Positions 24,701 to 37,914 of a DNA stretch of 64,000 nt are shown piece by piece. Within the stretch, counting starts at the first letter, position 1. The number at the start of each line of letters is the position of its first letter. A model generated the notes under the pieces. The model was not told the DNA's origin and did not search any database. It saw only the letters and a list, made by a program, of their open reading frames with translations. Both the position numbers and the translations under genes were made by a program. Source of the stretch: Macrostomum hystrix (taxonomy: Eukaryota; Platyhelminthes; Macrostomidae); the NCBI GenBank assembly GCA_950097015.1, contig CATNEN010000011.1, forward strand, positions 3,438,501 to 3,502,500, given 5' to 3'.

Positions 24701-27700
24701 CTGCAAGAGCAATAATTTCATCACAGACACTTACAAAGCTCAAAAGCGAGTAGGATGCCACTGCTCCACTCGTTACTTTAACAAACAGAGGCTTTGCCGT
24801 AAGTGAAACCATTTTCCACCCCCCTTAATTCTGTCAAAGAAATTTTGAAAGATGAATACTAGCATATTCACTTTGCTGAACCGATTTTAGGCTGCGACCC
24901 TCTTCGAAGCAAGAAGGTGATTTGCAAAGGCAGCTATATCAGAGTGCTGCACTACATGCACTACGTCAACAAGAAGTTTACTGCCTGCGATAGAAAGGTC
25001 ATCTCCAGGGTGAAGATCCCAATCAGTGAGTTCGCAATACTGTAATATATTTTGAGTTTCTTGAATTTTATTGCTGCAGTTTTAATCAATTGCACAAATT
25101 CCTAATTTAAAGGATGCCGCAGTGCCACACGCATTGGAAAATGCGAGCCATCCGGAATGAAGGGCCGCATGGTGCAGAAAGTCGAGAGGATCGTCAGACA
25201 CATCAAGAAGTGCAAGTGTGTCACAAAGCGAGTCATCGAGAGCACCAGGATCTGTAAGTGCCCAGACCCCTACAAGAAGAAGGGCTCCTGCAATCGCGAG
25301 TCCGAGAGGCGAAAGATTGTGCACTACAGTTTCACACTCAACTCTAAGCGAACCAAGTGTCGTCGTCATCAGCGCACGTCGCACGAGGTGTGCTACTGCA
25401 ACAAGAGAGCGCGCACCACCACCAAGTGTGACAGGCGCAGCGGTAACAACCTACTCATCTCTACCTGGCGACAGTTTGACGCGCGCAGAAAGCTTTGCGT
25501 ACGTAAGAGAAAAACTGATATCCAGGAGGTTATTTGCGAGGAGAGAACGACTCGAACCAAAACCGACTGCACTGCCAACGGTGTGCGCACTGACATCATC
25601 AAGAAGTACTACAAGGACTACAACAGCTGCTCCTGTCGCGAGTCTCCACGCCCAGTGAAGGTGCGATGCGCTTGTGTACCGAAGTGTCAGAAGAAAATCG
25701 TTCGCTGCGTTGGAGGCCAGCTGGTCACAAAGCGGAAGTGCTACAGACTCAAGGAAGTCAGTCCGTTTGTTAACGTTTGCGTCCCGTACTACTTTAAGAA
25801 AACGAAGAGCATAAGCAAGTATTTTTTGTCAATTTACATACTGTAGCGGTGCAACTATTGCGGCAAAGAACATAATTAAAACCGTTTAATCCTTTCAGAG
25901 TGTTCTCGAGCTGTGCATTATCAAAGATTCGCTGCTTGCAAAAAGTGCTCCAAGACATTCTACAAATGGGTGCACAAGAACATTGGCTGCAAGTGCAAGC
26001 GAGTAAAGAAGTTCTGGAAGAAGGTACGTTGCTGCTGCCCGAAGAGGCACTGCCGTACAACTTGTGAAGTGAAGGGCACAACGAAGGTCAGGCGCTGCAT
26101 TTGGTACAAGTTAATCAATGGCAGCTGCGTGAAGCATATCGACGTGAAGAAGGATCCGATTAAGTGTCTGAGGAGACAGGAGTATTGGTCCAAGTGCCGA
26201 AAGCAGAAGGCCAACGGTAGATGGTTCCGCTGCTCTGTTCTAAAGAGTGTAGTGAAGAGCGAAGTAAGAAATTGCGCTTGCCGCCCAGTCAGTACAAAGG
26301 TTTACCAGAGGTACTGCTGCTGTGGCCCTCGAACCATTCGAGAGAAATGCAACGCTAAGACGGGTGTGCTAACGAGAACAACCACCAGGAAGGTGCTTGT
26401 AGGAGAGGGCTTCTGCAAACCTGTACCGAAGACGAAGGTGATTCCTGCTCCAATTTGCCGCGGCTCCTTCAAGGGAGAAAATACCGGACGCTGTGACTTG
26501 AAGCGCAACCTGCAGAAATTCTTTGTTTGGACAGTCTACCGACACGGCTGCCATTGCAAAAAGCGCAGGAGTGTGGAGACTTCGGCTTGCGGCTGTCGTC
26601 GCAAGAAGCCGCTTGGACCATTCTGGACCAAGTGCGCTAAAGGTGTTCGAACCGTGTACTTTTACTACTTCGAGAGACAGAAAGTTGGTCGCTGGCGCTA
26701 CAAGTGCGTTAAGAAGAGAGTCAACCACCACATTGCCGATCAGTAAGTACACAGCAGTGCATTAAGGTATTGATAGACCAAAACATAAAGAAAATAAATG
26801 TAAATTTGATCAAACCAAATTTTCAGCTGCGGTAAATGTGGCAAGCCGGACAAAACAACCAGAGTGTGCAAGGGCGACTATTGGCTGCGCATCACTCTCG
26901 GCTGGAGAAAAATAACTCGCACAATCAAGATTCCGGGACGCTACCACGGAAGCATCAAGGTCAGCTATAGAGTGTGCGTGCGAAGAAAGAAGACCAAGGC
27001 CAGCAAGTCTATCTCCTGCGATTCGCCTCCGGAGCACAAAGCTAAGTGCAACAACTTCCGCAAGCGCATCTATCGCTACTACTACTCAGTAGACAAATGC
27101 GCGTGCAGGCTGAAGCGTAGCCTAGTAACTGTTCGCGCTTGCATGTGCCACAAAAAGAACTATTCCACCAAGTGGTGCAACGCACGAACCAACCAGCTAG
27201 TGAACAGCTACTACACATACGTAGCCAAGAACCGCATCTGTGAGAAGCGCAGACGCGATGTTTATCGAAAACTGTCCTGCCGCGTTGGCAAAGTGTTCCG
27301 TGATCGTACTGTTACGGACTGCAAAAATGGCCGACGTCAGGGATTGTCCAAGCTGAAGAAGGTGCGCTACTACATGTTCTACTATTCGCGCTGCAAATGC
27401 AAGAAGCGATACATCTATAGGTGGCTGTTGTGCGGCTGCGCCTCTAAGAGGGTAAGTACAATTACGTTAAACTAATTGAAATTTTTTACTGAGGACTCGA
27501 AGAGTAGGGCTAAGACAAAAGCTTTTGACCTTTGTTTTTAGAAACGAGAGGTTTGCAGAAATGGCAGGTGGTATTCCACTCTGTACTCTGTGACACCGAG
27601 GTACGACAGAAACGCGTGCGAGGTTACTAAGCGTTACGTGAACCGCGACGTGTCTTGTTCGAGGAACGCTCGCAAGAAGCTGCTGTCGCCATGCAATGCT

Positions 27701-30700
27701 TCCTGTATTAGAAAGTACGCCGTTTACTATCGACGCCTCGACAGACGAACCTGCAGGTGCAGACTTGCGCCACCAATCATTCTTAACCAGGTCTGCGGAT
27801 GCAACAAATGCCCGAAGGTTGGACGAACTAAGATTACAAAGCAGGTTGCCTGCTCTGTATCCGAGGGTATTAAGATCTTCACAACAATCAAGAAGGTTTT
27901 CGTGCACAACGGCAACTTGTTTAATCGATGGGACATCCTTGTGCCCAAGTACAAGTGCGTCCGAGAAGTTCAGCACAAGAAGCACAGAATCGTGTGCTCA
28001 AAGGGATCGGTTGTGACTAAAGAGAAGTGCGTCGGCGCTCTTCGCAAGCTGACGGTGAAGCGCCAAGTTCGAGTTGGATGTCGGTGCCGAGTCAAGTTCA
28101 CCACAGTGCCTGGTGGCCGATGCCGTAAGCTAATAAAATATTTACTTCGGAATCTGTCTTAACTGTTCTAAAGCTAAATAACTAGACACTTTATTTCTAT
28201 TCCAGAGTGCAAGGGAAAACACCCCAGACCACCGAAGATCTGGAAGTCCGACAACTGTTCCAAGGCGCCATACATGAGACGAGTGACAATCTACAGCTAC
28301 AAGCTAGACAAATCGGATCCAAGAAACTGGAAGTGCAAGGTTACTTCCAAGACCATTAAGCAGCGCTGCGGATGCCCACGCACTGTGAAAAACTCGGCTT
28401 ACTGCAACGGAAAAGGCAAAATCATCCACAAGAAGGCCTGGAAGGAGTTCCTGCCTCACCTTCGATCGTGCGTGTGGAAGAACGTCATTTCCAAGAAGGC
28501 CGCCACTTGCCCGGAGGCACAGCTGGCGCAAAACAATCTTCCGCCAAGAAGAACTGCCTGCAAATCATCCTCTAACTTTATGGTGACGTACGTGAAGAGA
28601 TGGTACGAGGTTGACCCCCGCGACTGTAATTGCAAGCTGAAGACAAAACGCTGGCGTTGCCCTTGTCGTAAGTAAAAATTTTCGGGATAGTTTCTATTTA
28701 AAAGCACAGTCGCATGAACCATATGACAATGTGCTATATTTGGAACTTTTCAGGATGCGCTCATAAGAATCGAATCGTCGAAAAGCGCTGCATTAACGGA
28801 CACATCATTGCATACACCGCAGTGAACTACGTAAAGAAGGGATGCAAGTGCCACAAGAAGAAGCAGGGAAGAATGAAGTACGTTACATGCAGACACAGAC
28901 GAGAAGACGACTACGATAGAATTGTAGTAGGCAAGTGCAAGAGGAAGGGACCTTCTAGAAATGCTGGCTACGTTAGGGTCGTGTACGAGAAGGAATACCC
29001 GAGACGATGCAAGTGCAAAGTCGATCGCCGAAAGCGTTGGGAGCCTTGCGACTGCTCTCTGATTCCGCAGTACAAGCCTAGGACCAGGCTAGTGTGCCAT
29101 AAGTCGGGCGGATTCTTCAACAGGGTGACCACTTATTATGTGGTTCAGATCGCCAAGAAGGAAGGTGCTTTCTGTGAGAAGCGTCGCCGAGTGGTGATTG
29201 TCCGTATCAATAAGTGCTTCGACAGGCGCGGCCGGCCTCTGCGGCGCACTGTGTCATCTGGTTTCGATAAGTGCAGCCGGAAGAAGACCGGATGCGCCTA
29301 TAGCCTACTCGTCCAGCAGTCGCACGTCAAAAAGTGCTCCTGCAAATGGAGAACTATTGCTGTTCTCGGCAAAAAGTGCTGCTGCGACCGACCATCCGTG
29401 CGGCACTCTTGCCTGCGCAATGACACCAAAGTAAAGGTAACAACTTACTATATCCTGGACGGATCCGGACACTGCATCAAGAAAAAGAAGAAGCAACAGC
29501 TCAGGCTGGTCAAGAAGAAGGCCTGCAAATACTCTAACGGCTTTCTTGCTCGCTGCCACGGTGGCAGAAAGCAGGCAATTTACAGGAAATACAACCCAGC
29601 CAAGTTCTACTTCAAGAACTGCGAATGCATTAAAGTCTATAGAGACATTCGCGTACCATGCCGCTGCGTGCCCAAGAGAACAGTTAAGAAGGTGCGCTGC
29701 GACGCTAAGCGAAAAAGGTGGGTGCACGAAGTTGTGATTCGATCACTTCGTGGCAAGAATGAGCGAACTCGCTGTGTGGCCAAATCGAAGTTTACCTACA
29801 CAAAGACCTGCGTCAAGAAGCCGCCACACGTCACGTTGGGCCGCTGCAACAAGTCAAAGGTCCGGCTAAGAACAACGCACTACGAGGTTAAGGTTAACTG
29901 CCTCTGCGTCAGAAAAAAGAAACTGCAAACCATACCTTGCACTTGCCCGAAGAAGAGCTGGTGGGTGTCGCTTGAGTCAAAATGCAGGCTGTTCAAGAAT
30001 GGGTTCAGTTACTATCCGAAGATTCTCATGGGTTACAAGTACGTCGAGAAAACCAACCGCTGTGTGAGTACTGAGTTGAAGCGAATGCACGTCATCTGTG
30101 GCTGTCCCAAGCCTAGAAAGTACAAGCAGTGCATTAGAAATGAATGGAGAATCACTGAAATTAGGTACCAAATCAACAGATCTGCAAATACCTGTCTGGA
30201 AAAGAGACGGCGTACTAGGAAGCCAATGACTGAATGCGCCACAAAGGTTAGAGAAGAATCAACCTCATACGTTGATACAAACACTGGCTACAAGACGATC
30301 ATCTACGATGTGGTGGAGAACCGCGGATGCAAATGTGTCAGGTACAAGGAGAAAGAGACAATTGAATGGCTATGCGAGGTGATCATGAAGTCTAAGATTG
30401 TTGAGAAACAGTCCTGCACAAGAGGAGTCATTATCCAGAGGCGAGCGGGAAATCCTTACTTCAATCAGCAAAATACTTGCACCGTGGACTACTCAGACAT
30501 CAGGATTGACGTTACTGGATACTGTCCGAATGCTGGAAAAGTGCGCCGAAAGGTGATCGGAGAATGCAGCTCTAAAACTGGTCGACAGAAGGTGCAGTAC
30601 TCCAGCTGGAAGCCGAACCTCAAAAAGTGCCAGTGCGAAAGAATTATTAAGATTGAGCATGAGATTTGTGACTGCGAGCCAATCCACAACCGCTACGTCA

Positions 30701-33700
30701 AGCGAGGTTGCCGAAACCACAAAACCAAGTTTGTGGACACGTACTTCTGGACCCTTGTCAACGGAGTCTGTGTCAGAGGCCGTCAGAGAGAGGAGAAAGA
30801 CGTCACTTGCCGAGTCGGCCGATTCAAGAAGGAGTCTCAGTGCAATCCTCTGAGCAGGAAGAAGGAAATTACTATAATTCAGCGTCGTCTAAGAAACTGC
30901 TCTTGTAAGGCTAGCGTGAAAAAGTACAAGTGCATGTGCAAGTGCAAAAAGAATGTGCTGTTAAGAATGTGTGACACCAAGTCTGGCTACACAATCATTA
31001 CCAAGATCCGATACGATCTGAAGCAGTGCGCATGCAAGAAGAGAACGACAACAATTAGGCTGAAGCCACCGCCTCCATGCGGCAAGAAGACTCTGAAGAA
31101 GAGCAACTGCCGCAGAAGCCTATCAAGCGGCAGCTCTGTGTCCGGCTATCAGAAGGTCACTGAGTGCAAGGCCAAGAGGCGAGGCTGCAGATGCCGACTC
31201 CACTGTCGCAGCCGAAAGAAGCTGTGCTGTACGTTCAATTCGGGAGCATTATCTAGTTGTGTGGTATATATTTAAACTTTGTAAATTTAATTTGACTTCG
31301 TTTTTTTCAGATTGCTCACCGGACGTCAAGGTCAAAAGAGTGTGCATCGGACACACGAAGGTCCGTGTCAGCACTTACAAGTACAGCGCCAACTATCGGC
31401 AAAATCGATGCGAATGGAAAAAAGTGATCTCGGTGGAGATCAACAAGGACTGCTACGCCATGGTAGACATTCCAGACACCAAGCAGTGCAACAAGAAGAA
31501 CGGCATCCTGATTATCAAGCACTGGCGTTACCAACCCATCAACTGCAAGTGCAAGAAGAGAGTCTACAAAGTCACTAGGGGTCGATGCAGTAAGTAGGCC
31601 GTTTTTATGGAATTCCCTTACCTGAAGCTATTTAGGTGATTGCAAAAATAATCTTTACTCGTAAACCTTTATGTTTCACGTGGAATCAAGTTTCGCATTT
31701 GTATGAAACCCTTACGACGATATTACAGAATGCAAGAGCGTCTGGCGCAAGGTTTCTGAGGGCCAGTGCGACACAACAGACTCGTGCACTAAGCCTGTAG
31801 TTTACGAGCGCGAGGTCCTGCACGGAATCCGATGCATTAAAAATAGGAAGACTGAGCACGTGACATGCTCGTGCGAGTGCAAGCCGAATATTCCTGCTTC
31901 GAGAAAGTGCGAACGATCGACTGGCACATGGGTCACATCTCACGTGACATGGAAGCTCCGCTGCAGCCAGACTACCAACTCCTGCAAATGCGAGCGAAGT
32001 GTGTCGAAGAAACGCCAGAAGCCGAAGTGCAACGGTAAGCAGGAGCTTCCCTACTGCAACAAGCGTACAAGGCGAGTCCGAGTTGAGTACAGAGAAGAGC
32101 GACTCAGCCGTTCGAAGTGCAGGTGCTACTGGACTGTTGTAAGGACCAAGCACGGCTTCTGTCACTGTCGCAGACCTGAAGTTAGGAGAAGGTGCGAGGC
32201 GCACAAGTATCGCATTAGGATCACTACTATCACTGAGACTTTAGATGAGAAGCATTGGACATGCATCAGGAGCCGCAAGTCCACTCACGAGCCAGTCAGG
32301 CCGTCGTGCAAGCCGAGCAAGTCTGTCAAGTACATTGGCTGCAACGCTTGGAAGGATAGACAAGAGTGGAAGATTGTGACTCTTCGCAGGCTGCATCCTA
32401 CATCATGCAGGTGCAAACCGGTTGTGCTCAAGTATCCGCAGGTTTGCATCTGTCAGGATTTGCCAGAGAGGCACCGCTATTCTGTTCATTGTCGACGCAA
32501 GGAGGGCAAGATTATCAGAATTCGTCGCAGCCGAGTTCTTCAACGAGGCAAGAACGGCAAGAAGGCGTGCAACATTGTGATTAAGACAACTGTGCAGCCA
32601 GTTAGCTGTGGTGACGGTACCTGGCACTACATTGGCAGCCCAGTATGTAAAATCCTAGCCAAGAACGGATGCAACAGCTACAGAAAGTACAAAAGGATTG
32701 TGCGCAAGGGCTGCACATGCCAGGCCGAGTACAAACGCAAACCGTGCAAGTGCTGTAAGTGGCGAGCCACGTTTTCTGCTTTATTGGCAATTGCGTAATA
32801 ACAAAAACTTTAGTTGCACTGTTCACTTTAATATTTCAGGCTGCCCCAAGGCAAGGAAGTTGCGAATCTGCAGTGTTGATGGACAGCGTTACTTGTTCAC
32901 AAAGTACATGTACGAGAAGCGTGGCTGCAAGTGCGTCAGAAGTACTAGACGCTGGTCTGTGCCAGTTGGTAAGCATCGAAGCAATACAAAAGTTTTTGAC
33001 GCATTAAAAAATAAAGTTGAAGCTATTTCTAATAATATTAAATCTAATTAACTGCTAACCTGCCAACAGAATGCTCACAATCGGTAAGCAAGCAGAAGAA
33101 GTGTCTATCTAACGGCCGCGAGAAAATTGTCACCACAGTGTACCGCCCAGTCAACTGTGGCTGCAAGAAGTTTAACCGAATTTCGTGGTGCAGGTGCAGT
33201 AAGTACCCTAATGAAAGTTGTTCTGCTCTTTTAGATTACAATATTTCATGTCTTCGAGCTAAAAAACTTAATAAACAAAATTTAAAACACTTAATAAAAT
33301 TTTTAGGATGCCCGAAGCCTGTTAGAGAGAGCCGCTGTGACGCTGAGAAACGCCAGAAGGTGACAACCTTTTTGCGATTCCGACTAAAGGGTTGCAAATG
33401 CCAGTTCAAGCAAGATATCAGGCGCCGCAAAGTCCGTAAGTTTCGGAAACTTTAACTAGCTCGTAATAGTCAGCAATGGCCGGCTTAGAACAAATAGATT
33501 ATTGGATACTATATTCGGATGGGATTTCAGACTGCAAGAAGACTGGTCGCAAGACGTACAAAAAGATTGGAAAGTGCAACATGACAACCAGGATGCAGCT
33601 GTACGAGTACGAGCAATCAGCATTCGATGAGGTCAACTGCAGCTGCTCGAAGAAGAAGATGAGAATCTACAAGCCGTGCAGTAAGGAATTAACTATTTTT

Positions 33701-36700
33701 AGCAGAACTTTGTTTAATATGATAAAAAATCTTATGATATTAATTTTTTTTCGAAATATTTACATTTTTCAGAGTGTAAGGGAAGCAGCAGAACTGTCCT
33801 AAGCCAGTGCAACAGGGCGTGCTTCAAGACTGTCAAATACACATGGTACCGCATTAGAGGAACCACTTGCCAGCGCAGGTCGAGAAATTTCAAGCAAGTT
33901 TGCTGCTGCCTTGGCAAACCCTACAGCATCAGGACTTGCGATCCAAAGAAGGGCGTGCAAATCACAGTCGACAAGTGGCAGAAGCTGGAGTACGATGAGA
34001 ACTACGAGCCCGAGTGCAGGGAGAAGGAGAAGGAGCGAAGAACCCCCGTTTTGGGTTGCGACACCAACAAGGTTACATTTAAGGACTCGAAATGCGTTGG
34101 CAGAAAGTACACCCGATCTTACTACATGAAGGTGATTGTACCAAAGAAGAACAAGAGAGGCACTGTTTGCCAGTGTGTAAAGAGAAGGGTTCGAAAAGAA
34201 ACTCGATACTGCAAGTGCCCGCGTACTCACATCAGCAAGACAAAGTGCAGAAGCGACAACGTTCTGGTGTCCACCAAGACCATGTACATTTTGGAGGACG
34301 GCCATTGTCATAGGTACAGAAGCCGAACAGAGAAGGTTCTGAAGTGTGCCAAGTCACTAAAGAGAAAGTTCAAGTGGAGCAGATGCGACCGACGCACTTG
34401 CAAGCAGAAGAAGTACGGAACTCTCTGCTCGTACAAAAACTGCAGAATCGACATTCGAGTTGATTATCGCAACCCGAAGGTGTACGAATGCTGTTGTCCG
34501 AGCTCCAAGGTTCAGATTAAGTTCCTTGAATGCCAAAACAAGCAACGCCGACGCGTGTTCAGAAAGTTCTGGCAGATTTTCTATCCAAAGCGCATGGTGT
34601 GCAAGTCGTTCGCCGAGAACATGTACAAACCGGTTCTCTGCGGTGGCTGGAAGGCGCGAAAGACTTTCTCTGGGGCTTGCCGCATCAAGGGTGCCGATAA
34701 GCACTTTTATCAGAGACTGCGCATCCGCTATAACGAGTACGAGGAGGGCTGCACATGCCGAGCGAAGACGCTGACTCCGCTGCGACTCTGCAAATGCCGA
34801 CGCAACCACACGGTGAAGGTGTGCAGGCGGGATGGTGTGCTGCAGTACAGGACAATGAGCTACCGACTGGTGGTTAAAAACGGCACGCGTCGCTGCAAGC
34901 CATACATTGCCAAGCACTGGGAGTATAAGCCTCCATGTGTGCCGGCTAGGCAAGCAAAGTGGAGTAAGCGTGTTAGTAAGTGTATCGATGGCATCAAGGT
35001 TATCACTGACTATCGCAGAGTGCGCGTCGGTTGCAAGTGCAAGAAGCAGGAGAAGGTCACTTCCGTTATCTGCGCCTGCTCTAAGACAGTCACGGAGAGG
35101 AAACGCTGCCGCCGTGGTCGATGGGAGATCACAAAATACGGAAAGAAACTGTCCTGCCGCAGCGAAAGATTCTGCTCATGCGTTCCATTCAAGAGAGTGA
35201 CGCACAAACTCCCAGCTTGTCCGAAGGGAGTAGTCAGGAAGGGCCCCTGCGTGCGCGGCTTCCAGAAGGTTGAGGCTAGGCTGTACGCCATCAAGGAATG
35301 CCACTGCACACCGCGGGAGTTCAAGAGGCATAGGCGCTGTCCGGATAAGTGCCCGAATCTGATCTCGACGCGAACATGCGTCAAGCTGATGAAGGAGGGT
35401 CTTTGTGAGCATCCGCAGCGCAAGGGCACTGTCGGCCAGATCTGCGCCCGCACTTGCGGAAAATGCTTCAAGTGCGAGTCGCCACATACGATCAAGTATC
35501 ATATGTTTGCTGGCTTTAGTTTGAAGTCTAACTCTCTCTACTCCAAGCGGTTCTACATCAAGACAATCCGGCAGACTAAAGTTTCTCACTGCATGATGGC
35601 GTGCAAGAAGGATGAAGGCTGTAATTCTTTTGACTACAACAGCAGTACAAAGACTTGCGTGCTTAACTCCGTCTCCAAGTTCTCTTTCCGGGACAGGATC
35701 AGCACATACAAAGAGGCTGACCACAAGGTTGACGTCAACATAGTCCACTTTGTCAAGTACTGCAAGCACAGTAAGTTAAGGACTCGAATTGCGAGTTTAT
35801 TTCAGTGTTAATTGGTACTGGTTCTGAGCACTAAAATATTTGATTAAACAATTGCAGAGTGTCGCTGTGGTGCCTTCACACCGATGGGCAAGTGTGTGTG
35901 TGAGGGCAGCGGAGTTCTGCGACGCTGCTACAAGCAGTTCACTTTGCGCGAGTTCTACAACAAGCCTGATGGCCGCTGCGCTCTAAGAGCCCAGACTGTA
36001 CGACTGAAGGCTGATTGTGGTAAGCAGGCTAACTATGACCTACATGCTTAAGATTTGCATAGATTTTATGCCATTGTATACTTTTTAGGTAGTATTTTAG
36101 ACTTGACGGTTAATTGAGCATTTCTTTAATAATTTCAGAAAACCCATGCGTTGACCAGATTGAGACTAGTGTCTGCCGAAGAGAAAAGCAAGCCGGTCGC
36201 TGCCTGAAGGATCGTGAGACACGAGTCCTGTGCAACAAGACCTGCTCAAGATGTGCTTGCAACAAGGAGTACACGGTGAAGGTTCCGTGCCAGAGAGTGA
36301 AGGGCTCAAACAGGCGCTCCTTCCAGCGAAGTATCATGCAGGTCAGATACAAGAGAGCCAAGTGCGGTATCTGCACCACGAGCTACAAAGTCCGTCACGA
36401 AAAGTGTACTCCGCAAGCATGCTATGAGCAGACGATCAAGGTCATTGGTGACTGCATCGCCGGAAAGAGGCTGGTAGTTACTTACGCTATCGAGCTCACC
36501 GATCTGGCTCAGTGCAAGAGAACCAAGATTAATGAAGTGAATTATGGCTGCAAGGGAGTGTGCAACACGGTTTCCAAGCAGGTGTCGAAGTGTCGCTACC
36601 ACAAGAAAGACAAGAAGTATTACAGAACTGTAATGTCCAGCTTCTGGGTGTCTGACGGCGCTAAGCCGAAAGAGTTGGCCTTCACAAGAAAGTATCTGTG

Positions 36701-37862
36701 CGATCCGAGCGTTTGCCCGAAGGAGATGACCTTCAAGGGCCCGTGTCTGCTGGGTCACAGGTTCCGCTACCGTGTGTACTACGTGCTAGACTACAAGGAT
36801 CGATGCACCAAGTTTTTGGATGCCCACGGAGAGACCTGCAGCACAAAGAAATCTAAGGGCTGCTCTAACGTTCTTCCGCGTAAGAAGTGCGCCGAAATAA
36901 AGAAGAAGGGCTATTGCCTGCGTCACAATGGACCGTCCAGACTTTGCATGAAGACATGCGGCCTGTGCAAGCCCCACAGAGTGCTTGTTGACAAGAAAAA
37001 GACCATTAAGAAGAAGACTGTCCTTGACAAAGCAAAGCTCAAAGAAGCCTACGAAATTATCAACGGAATTTCGTCCCGATACGGCGGCAGATACTTGCAG
37101 AAGGTGACCTGGGCTACTATGGCTCTGTCCGACTCAGAGGAGGGCAAGGCATTTATTGAGAAGAGTTTCAAGATCACGGCATCTAATAAGATCAAGCCGC
37201 CGAATAAGTCCAAGAAACTGGAGAACAAAATCCAGGTTGCCGTTCACGAGATCGAGGAAGGAACCGACGAGAAAAGAAGAAAGAGGAAGACAAAGAAGAC
37301 AAAGACAGAGAAGAAGGTTATCATTGACTCGAGCAAGCAGAAGAAAAAGCGCAGCAAGAAGAGTTCAGGTGAGGGCGGTTCCGAGGAGACGACAACAACT
37401 ACCACCACCACAACAGAGAGCGGTGGCGGATCGAGAAGGAAGAGGATTATCAAAAAGCGAAGAGGCAGCGGCGGCAGTGACTCTACTGAAACTCAGACAG
37501 AGACCCAGACTCAAATAGTCAATGTTCCGGGAGAGACCAAGACTATTGTCAGGACGATAGACGTTCCAGAAACAAAGACCGAAGTGAAGACGATCGAAGT
37601 TCCGGAAACCAAAACCGAGACGAAGACAATCATTGTTCCGGAGACGAAGATCGAAACAAAGGTTGTGCCTTCAACGGAGGAACAAGTAATCACAACCACT
37701 ACCGAGGACGACGGAAGCGGCAAGGTGAAGGTTACGCGAGACGTCGACACCAATAGAGACGGTAAGCGCAGCCACAGAAGCTCGAGCCAGGTCATCGCGA
37801 GTGGCTCACAAGGTGGAAAATCGTCTTCAAAGAAAAGTAGCAGTCAAGTTATCAGTGGTGGA

Positions 37863-37914
<52 letters not shown>

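Larger units (their letters stand above)
19152..35340 (+). other. Core of about 100 basic Cys-rich repeats of 43-45 residues (exons 14-34)
   Basis: At about residues 1127-5700, the unit begins CP(K/R), has a Cys about eight residues later after a basic run, a Thr/Val/Tyr-rich beta-like stretch, then G/N-C-x-C about 30 residues in, and a Lys/Arg-rich tail. Exons 30, 31 and 32 are one unit each (exactly 129 nt, phase 1-1). Exons 18 and 21 are one unit (135 nt), exon 20 is two (264 nt), and exons 19, 27 and 34 hold long fused runs. Lys, Arg and Cys dominate; Asp and Glu are few. I do not recognise the repeat as a named family, and the unit count is length divided by period. Confidence 0.85.
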
